Assembly: GCF_001571265.1 (NCBI RefSeq)
Contig: NZ_BCTL01000009.1
Coordinates: 58,858-122,857, forward strand
Source of the DNA: Cedecea neteri NBRC 105707 = ATCC 33855
Lineage (GTDB): Bacteria; Pseudomonadota; Gammaproteobacteria; Enterobacterales; Enterobacteriaceae
DNA length: 64,000 nucleotides
Direction: 5' to 3'
The position numbers were made by a program, and so were the translations under genes. This document shows, in pieces, positions 59,105-64,000 of this stretch. The notes under the pieces are model-generated. The model ran no database searches and had not been told where the DNA came from. It was given only the letters and a program-made list of their open reading frames with translations. The stretch's first letter is position 1; each line of letters starts with the position of its first letter.

Positions 59105-59137
59105 ACAACCCACGCCCCTAATGGCCGGGCGTGGGCT
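59105..59137 (-). terminator. Probable terminator after menI
   Basis: On the minus strand CCCACGCCC pairs with GGGCGTGGG across a short loop, followed by a T-rich stretch. Confidence 0.65.
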
Positions 59138-59153
59138 TATTTCAGCTATTGAT

Positions 59154-59564
59154 TTACACCACCGCCGTGGTCAGGCGGGAAGTACAGCACAGCTGGTCTT
59201 GCTGATCGTAGATATCAATTTGCCATACCTGATGACGCCGCCCCGCGTGAACCGCGCGACAAACGCCACGCACCACGCCTTCTCGCGCCGGGCGAATGTG
59301 GTTAGCGTTCACCTCCAGGCCAACCACTTTCTGGTCGCCTTCGGTGCACAGGTAACCTGCCACCGAGCCCAACGTTTCCGCCAGCACCACCGACGCGCCG
59401 CCGTGCAGCAGGCCAAACGGCTGCCGGGTGCGTTCATCCACCGGCATGGTGGCCTCAATTTCGTTGTCGTCAAAACGGGTAAATTCAATGCCTACATGGC
59501 CGACCATATTGTTCGCGCCCATTTTGTTGAGCGCGGCAAGCGTGGCTTCACGTCGCCAAATCAT
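59154..59564 (-). CDS. menI: 1,4-dihydroxy-2-naphthoyl-CoA hydrolase
   Basis: A 136-residue hot-dog-fold thioesterase of menaquinone synthesis. The core is RQPFGLLHGGASVVLAETLGS, with the catalytic glutamate in VLAE. The ATG overlaps the ydiJ stop (ATGA). Same length as E. coli MenI (YdiI). Confidence 0.96.
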   Translation of the reverse strand: MIWRREATLAALNKMGANNMVGHVGIEFTRFDDNEIEATMPVDERTRQPFGLLHGGASVVLAETLGSVAGYLCTEGDQKVVGLEVNANHIRPAREGVVRGVCRAVHAGRRHQVWQIDIYDQQDQLCCTSRLTTAVV

Positions 59565-62500
59565 CCGATAATCTCCAGAAGAGCCTGTAATGGATGCCGC
59601 ACGCCGTTGCCCTCAACGCGCTTGACCTGGCTACGGCAAGAGTAGCCAGTTGCCAGACAGCGGTTGCGCGGCAGGCGCTGCATCGCCTGATGCCAGGAGA
59701 GTTCATAAATGCCCAATGAATTGGCGAGATTCTTCACCTCGTGACCGTAAGTGCCAGCCATGCCGCAACAGCCAACGCTCACGCTCTCGAGCTTCGCACC
59801 AAAACGAGCAAAAATACCGGCCCACTGATTCGGTGCCGCCGGCAACGCCGTCACTTCGGTACAGTGGCCAAAGAGGTACCATGCTTCTCCCCCCGCGCCC
59901 TGCACTTCCCGTTCTTTCAGCGCAGTCTGGAGCCACTCGTGCACCAGCTGAACCTGAAAATCACCGCGTTCTTCGCCTAATGTCTGTTTATATTCATCGC
60001 GATAGCACAACACCAGCGCCGGATCGACGCCGACCATTGGCATACCCAGTTTCGCAATGCGATTCAGAAACTCAGACGTTTTGCTGGCCGTGCGTGCAAA
60101 ACGCTGCAGGAAGCCTTTAATGTGCTGTGCTTTACCGTTCGGCGAGAACGGCAGCACCACAGGTTCAAAGCCTAGCTTATCGGCAAGCTTAATGAAATCA
60201 GCCACCACCTGAGCATCGTAATAGCTGGTGAACAGGTCCTGCACCACCAGCACAGTTTTGGCCCGCTGCTCGTCGGAATAACGCTCCAGCTGTTCCAGCG
60301 TGACGTTGGCGGAGCGGTGCCCGACCAGTTGCTGCTGCAGCGTCGGCGTAGACAGCATAGGCAAGTCAACCATGCCGATATGCCTGCGGGACAAACTCTG
60401 CACCCAGGGCTGGCTCATAAAGAAGTTAAAGGTTTTCGGCGCGCGCGCCATCAGCGGCGCATAGCTTTCGACGGAAGCAACCACGTGGTCCCGCAGCGGG
60501 CGCAGATAGCGCGTGTGGTAAAGCTGCAGGAAGCGAGAGCGGAACTCCGGCACGTCGATTTTAATCGGGCACTGGGTGGAGCAGGCTTTACACGCCAGAC
60601 AGCCAGACATCGCCTCTTTAACTTCATGGGAAAAATCGTACTCCCCCTTGCTGGCGTGCCACGAGTTACGGGTCCGCTCGATAAGACCGCGCAGGCTGGC
60701 GCGCTGTTCCGGCAGCTGTTTCTCAAGCTGCAGCGGGTCAACGCCGCGCTCGGCCAGCAGACGCAACCATTCACGGGTTAGCGTGGCTCTCCCTTTCGGT
60801 GAGTGAATACGGTTGCTAGAGATCTTCATCGACGGGCACATCGGGCTTTTCACATCGAAATTAAAGCACAGGCCGTTGCCGTTACATTCCATCGCCCCGC
60901 GCCAGGAAGTACGAACCGCGATGGGGATTTGGCGGTCAAACGTCCCGCGCTTAACCGCGTCAACCTGCATCATCGGGTCATCTACGCCGAGCGGCGGGCA
61001 GATTTTTCCGGGGTTAAGGCGGTTTTCCGGATCAAATGCGGCTTTAATGCGGCGCAGCTCTTCATACAGCGTTTCGCCGAAGAAGGCAGGGCTGTACTCG
61101 GCGCGGAATCCTTTGCCGTGTTCGCCCCACAGCAGGCCGCCGTATTTTGCCGTCAGCGCCACCACGTCGTCGGAGATGCTTTTCATCAACATTTCCTGCT
61201 GCGGATCGCACATATCCAGCGCCGGGCGAACGTGAAGCACGCCCGCATCAACGTGGCCAAACATCCCATAGCTGAGGTTGTGGCTATCCAGCAGCGCGCG
61301 GAATTCAACAATGTAGTCCGCGAGGTGCTGCGGCGGCACGCAGGTATCTTCGGCAAACGGAATCGGTTTTGCCTGCCCCTTTGCATTCCCCAGCAAGCCA
61401 ACGGCTTTTTTACGCATGCCGTAGATTTTTTCGATACCGGCAAGTTCATCGCATACCTGCCAGCCAATCACCCCGCCCTCGCCTGTGGCGATCAAAGCAT
61501 CAAGACGAGCGCATAATTCGGTCACCTGCCCGTCAATAAGCGCCTGGTCGTCCCCGGCAAACTCGACGATGTTCAGGCCAAGCATTTCTTTGTCCGGCAC
61601 GTCGGTAATCAACTCGCTGACCGAGTGCCAGACGATATCTTCCCGCGCCAGATTCAGCACTTTGGAATCGACGGTTTCCACCGACAACGCTCGGGCATCC
61701 ACCATGAATGGCGCGTTGCGCAGGGCCGAGTCAAACGAGTCGTACTTCACGTTCACCAGGCGGCGCACGTTCGGCAAACGGGTAATATCCAGCTTCGCCT
61801 CGGTGATAAACGCCAGCGTCCCCTCGGAGCCGGTAAGAATGCGGGTTAAATCGAACTTGCTCAGATCGTCATTAAAGACGTGGCGCAGGTCATAGCCGGT
61901 GAGAAAGCGGTTTAGTTTAGGGAATTTATCGATAATCAGCTCGCGCTGCTCGCGGCAGCGTTCAAGCACGGTGCGGTAGATTTTCCCGCTTGATGTCTCT
62001 TCGCGGCCCAGCTCTTCGGCAAGCCCGGTTACCATCTGGTGCGTGTCCAGAATTTCGCCGTCCATCAGTACGGCACGTACACCCAGCACGTGGTCAGAGG
62101 TTTTACCGTACACCAGCGACCCCTGCCCGGAGGCATCGGTATTGATCATCCCGCCCAGCGTGGCGCGGTTGCTGGTCGACAGTTCCGGGGCAAAGAAGTA
62201 GCCGTGCGGCTTCAGGAACTGGTTGAGCTGGTCTTTAATCACACCGGCTTCCACCCGCACCCAACCTTGCTCAGGGTTTATTTCGATGATGCGATTCATG
62301 TAGCGGGACATGTCCACCACGATGCCGCCGTTCAGCGACTGCCCGTTAGTGCCGGTGCCACCGCCGCGCGGGGTAAACACCAGGGACTTAAAGCGCTCTT
62401 CGGACGCCACTCGGGTGATAAGCGTCACGTCGGCGGTTGACCGGGGAAAAAGCACCGCATCCGGCAGCAACTGATAAATACTGTTGTCGGTCGCCATGGT

Positions 62501-62617
62501 CAGGCGGTCTGCGTAGCTGGTGGCGGTGTCGCCGGTAAAGCCCTGTTGCTCCAGTGATGCTAAATAGCTGAGCACCAGCTGAACGACGCCAGGTGCCTGA
62601 GAAATTTGTGGGATCAT
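59561..62617 (-). CDS. ydiJ: FAD-linked oxidase / D-2-hydroxyglutarate dehydrogenase-type protein YdiJ
   Basis: A 1018-residue fused flavoprotein and iron-sulfur protein. The N-terminal FAD-binding PCMH domain has FTPRGGGTGTNGQSLNGG, then an FAD-linked oxidase C-terminal domain (GEHGKGFRAEY). A middle cysteine group (MECNGNGLC and SPMCPS) and a ferredoxin motif CLACKACSTQCP follow, then a CCG-domain with GCCGMAGTYG. The length is the same as in E. coli, where YdiJ oxidises D-2-hydroxyglutarate. Confidence 0.95.
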   Translation of the reverse strand: MIPQISQAPGVVQLVLSYLASLEQQGFTGDTATSYADRLTMATDNSIYQLLPDAVLFPRSTADVTLITRVASEERFKSLVFTPRGGGTGTNGQSLNGGIVVDMSRYMNRIIEINPEQGWVRVEAGVIKDQLNQFLKPHGYFFAPELSTSNRATLGGMINTDASGQGSLVYGKTSDHVLGVRAVLMDGEILDTHQMVTGLAEELGREETSSGKIYRTVLERCREQRELIIDKFPKLNRFLTGYDLRHVFNDDLSKFDLTRILTGSEGTLAFITEAKLDITRLPNVRRLVNVKYDSFDSALRNAPFMVDARALSVETVDSKVLNLAREDIVWHSVSELITDVPDKEMLGLNIVEFAGDDQALIDGQVTELCARLDALIATGEGGVIGWQVCDELAGIEKIYGMRKKAVGLLGNAKGQAKPIPFAEDTCVPPQHLADYIVEFRALLDSHNLSYGMFGHVDAGVLHVRPALDMCDPQQEMLMKSISDDVVALTAKYGGLLWGEHGKGFRAEYSPAFFGETLYEELRRIKAAFDPENRLNPGKICPPLGVDDPMMQVDAVKRGTFDRQIPIAVRTSWRGAMECNGNGLCFNFDVKSPMCPSMKISSNRIHSPKGRATLTREWLRLLAERGVDPLQLEKQLPEQRASLRGLIERTRNSWHASKGEYDFSHEVKEAMSGCLACKACSTQCPIKIDVPEFRSRFLQLYHTRYLRPLRDHVVASVESYAPLMARAPKTFNFFMSQPWVQSLSRRHIGMVDLPMLSTPTLQQQLVGHRSANVTLEQLERYSDEQRAKTVLVVQDLFTSYYDAQVVADFIKLADKLGFEPVVLPFSPNGKAQHIKGFLQRFARTASKTSEFLNRIAKLGMPMVGVDPALVLCYRDEYKQTLGEERGDFQVQLVHEWLQTALKEREVQGAGGEAWYLFGHCTEVTALPAAPNQWAGIFARFGAKLESVSVGCCGMAGTYGHEVKNLANSLGIYELSWHQAMQRLPRNRCLATGYSCRSQVKRVEGNGVRHPLQALLEIIG

Positions 62618-62819
62618 TGACGGGTAGACCCTGTGTTGCGTGTAAGAGTTATCGTTTGCGTGTCTGTCATGTTTTTATCATATTCCGTCACGATTTGCGG
62701 CTGTTATTTCAGATAACACGAAGCGAATTGCGCCTGTCAAAAATCAAGGAAATACATCATCATTAAATTATCGCCATGCGAATTTAGCGCGGGTGCATTT
62801 TATTGAGGTGATTCTTCCT

Positions 62820-63938
62820 ATGGTTAAAGTCAGTCAGCCAAAGGATCTGCTGCAGATCCTGCTGTCCGTGCTGTTTATTTCGGTGATGATTATCGCCTGT
62901 CTGTGGATCGTACGTCCCTTTGTTTTAGGCTTTGCCTGGGCCGGGACTATCGTGATTGCGACCTGGCCCCTGCTCATCAAACTGCAAAACCTGCTGTGGG
63001 GAAAACGTTCGCTCGCGGTGCTGGTCATGACTCTGCTCCTGCTGATGCTGTTCGTTATTCCGATTGCCATGCTGGTGAACAGCCTGGTGGACAACAGCGG
63101 CCCGGTCATTAATTGGGCGACGAAGGGGCATATGGAGCTGCCGACCTTTGAGTGGCTGCACAGCATTCCGCTCATCGGCGACAAGCTCTACAGCGGCTGG
63201 AACACGCTGGTGAGCAGCGGCGGCAGCGCGATTATGGAAAAGGTTCGGCCGTATATCGGATCCACCACTAGTTGGTTCCTCGGCCAGGCCGTGCACATCG
63301 GCACCCTGCTGATGCATCTCGGCCTGATGCTGCTGTTCAGCGTGCTGCTTTACGCTAAGGGTGAAACGCTGGGGAACGGTATTCGCCACTTCGCCTTCCG
63401 CTTAGCGGACAAGCGAGGCGATGCCGCCGTGCTGCTGGCAGGCCAGGCGATTCGCGCCGTCGCGCTCGGCGTCGTCGTCACCGCGCTGGTTCAGGGCGTG
63501 CTGGGCGGTATTGGCCTGGCGGTATCCGGCATTCCTTACGCAGCCCTGCTCACGGTGCTGATGGTGCTTAGCTGCCTGATTCAGCTTGGCCCGCTGGTAA
63601 TTCTGGTGCCCGCCATTATCTGGCTGTACTGGAGCGGCGATACCACCTGGGGGACGGTGCTGTTGGTATGGAGCTGTGTCGTGGGCACGATGGATAACGT
63701 GATTCGCCCGGTGCTGATTCGCATGGGCGCAGACTTGCCGATGATCCTGATTCTCTCCGGCGTTATCGGCGGGCTGATTGCGTTTGGGATGATTGGCCTG
63801 TTTATCGGCCCGGTACTGCTGGCGGTTTCTTATCGCCTGATTTCGGTCTGGATGCATGAAGCGCCGGCTCCGCAGGACGATCCGCAAGAGGTGGTAGAAC
63901 TGCTTGAGGAGCAGGAGACGCTGAGTGTGAAGAAATAA
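62820..63938 (+). CDS. ydiK: AI-2E family transporter-like membrane protein YdiK
   Basis: A 372-residue protein of the UPF0118/AI-2E exporter family with about seven or eight helices. SGVIGGLIAFGMIGLFIGPV near the end is the family signature. I take the ATG giving MVKVSQPKDLLQILLS because it aligns with E. coli YdiK; upstream GTG options are not conserved. Its function is not established. In E. coli the small RNA RprA follows, which would be outside this window. Confidence 0.94.
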   Translation: MVKVSQPKDLLQILLSVLFISVMIIACLWIVRPFVLGFAWAGTIVIATWPLLIKLQNLLWGKRSLAVLVMTLLLLMLFVIPIAMLVNSLVDNSGPVINWATKGHMELPTFEWLHSIPLIGDKLYSGWNTLVSSGGSAIMEKVRPYIGSTTSWFLGQAVHIGTLLMHLGLMLLFSVLLYAKGETLGNGIRHFAFRLADKRGDAAVLLAGQAIRAVALGVVVTALVQGVLGGIGLAVSGIPYAALLTVLMVLSCLIQLGPLVILVPAIIWLYWSGDTTWGTVLLVWSCVVGTMDNVIRPVLIRMGADLPMILILSGVIGGLIAFGMIGLFIGPVLLAVSYRLISVWMHEAPAPQDDPQEVVELLEEQETLSVKK

Positions 63939-64000
63939 GGGTATGGGAGGGTTTGTGGTGTTTATATTCACACAAACTCTCTATGCGGTAGTATCTAAGG

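Overview
The window is a chromosomal segment from a member of the Enterobacteriaceae. Most of it follows the gene order of the Escherichia coli K-12 region from the rsx operon to ydiK, with products of nearly the same length and sequence. I cannot name the genus; base use and the added gene blocks fit the Enterobacter/Cedecea/Kosakonia/Klebsiella breadth rather than E. coli itself. No prophage, plasmid, transposase, integrase or CRISPR array is visible.

Conserved backbone, left to right: the end of the rsxCDGE electron-transfer operon with nth; dtpA; gstA; a minus-strand run anmK, mliC, pdxH, tyrS, pdxY; slyB; slyA with divergent ydhIJK; ydhF, ydhL; nemR, nemA, gloA, rnt; grxD; mepH; sodB; ynhF; purR; punR/punC; cfa; ribC; mdtK; tRNA-Val genes; pykF; lpp; ldtE; the sufABCDSE operon; menI, ydiJ; ydiK at the right edge. 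These are housekeeping functions: base-excision repair, vitamin B6 and riboflavin metabolism, peptidoglycan, iron-sulfur assembly, stress detoxification, glycolysis and regulation.

Accessory blocks interrupt this backbone. (1) 13050-20591: an eight-gene minus-strand operon between slyB and slyA. It encodes a polar amino acid ABC transporter with two paralogous binding proteins, a GNAT acetyltransferase, an M20 amidohydrolase and two different luciferase-like flavin monooxygenases. The gene set matches the logic of the Bacillus yxe/ytm pathways, which import, N-acetylate, oxidise and deacetylate S-substituted cysteines. It is the best candidate here for an incompletely described system. (2) 25914-26555: only the membrane half of an EptA-type phosphoethanolamine transferase. 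(3) 29735-30296: an AT-rich secreted, pilin-like gene whose signal peptide is put out of frame by one base in an A6 run. It lies where E. coli carries lhr. (4) 38478-39869: a family 1 glycosidase between cfa and ribC. (5) 42697-45264: a 46-residue cysteine-tailed peptide gene, then a RidA protein, an esterase and a LysR regulator, between tRNA-Val genes that include identical 77-base copies on each side. (6) 55140-58998: a low-GC acyltransferase, a UbiB/ABC1-type kinase and a CPBP membrane protease between suf and menI.

Regulatory sites that can be read directly include a PhoP box before slyB, a SlyA palindrome at slyA with an identical one before cfa, two NemR boxes with a terminator between nemR and nemA, a PurR box before purR, a Fur box before sufA, a CRP-like site between nth and dtpA, an ERIC element between tyrS and pdxH, and a terminator-like hairpin in the mdtK leader.
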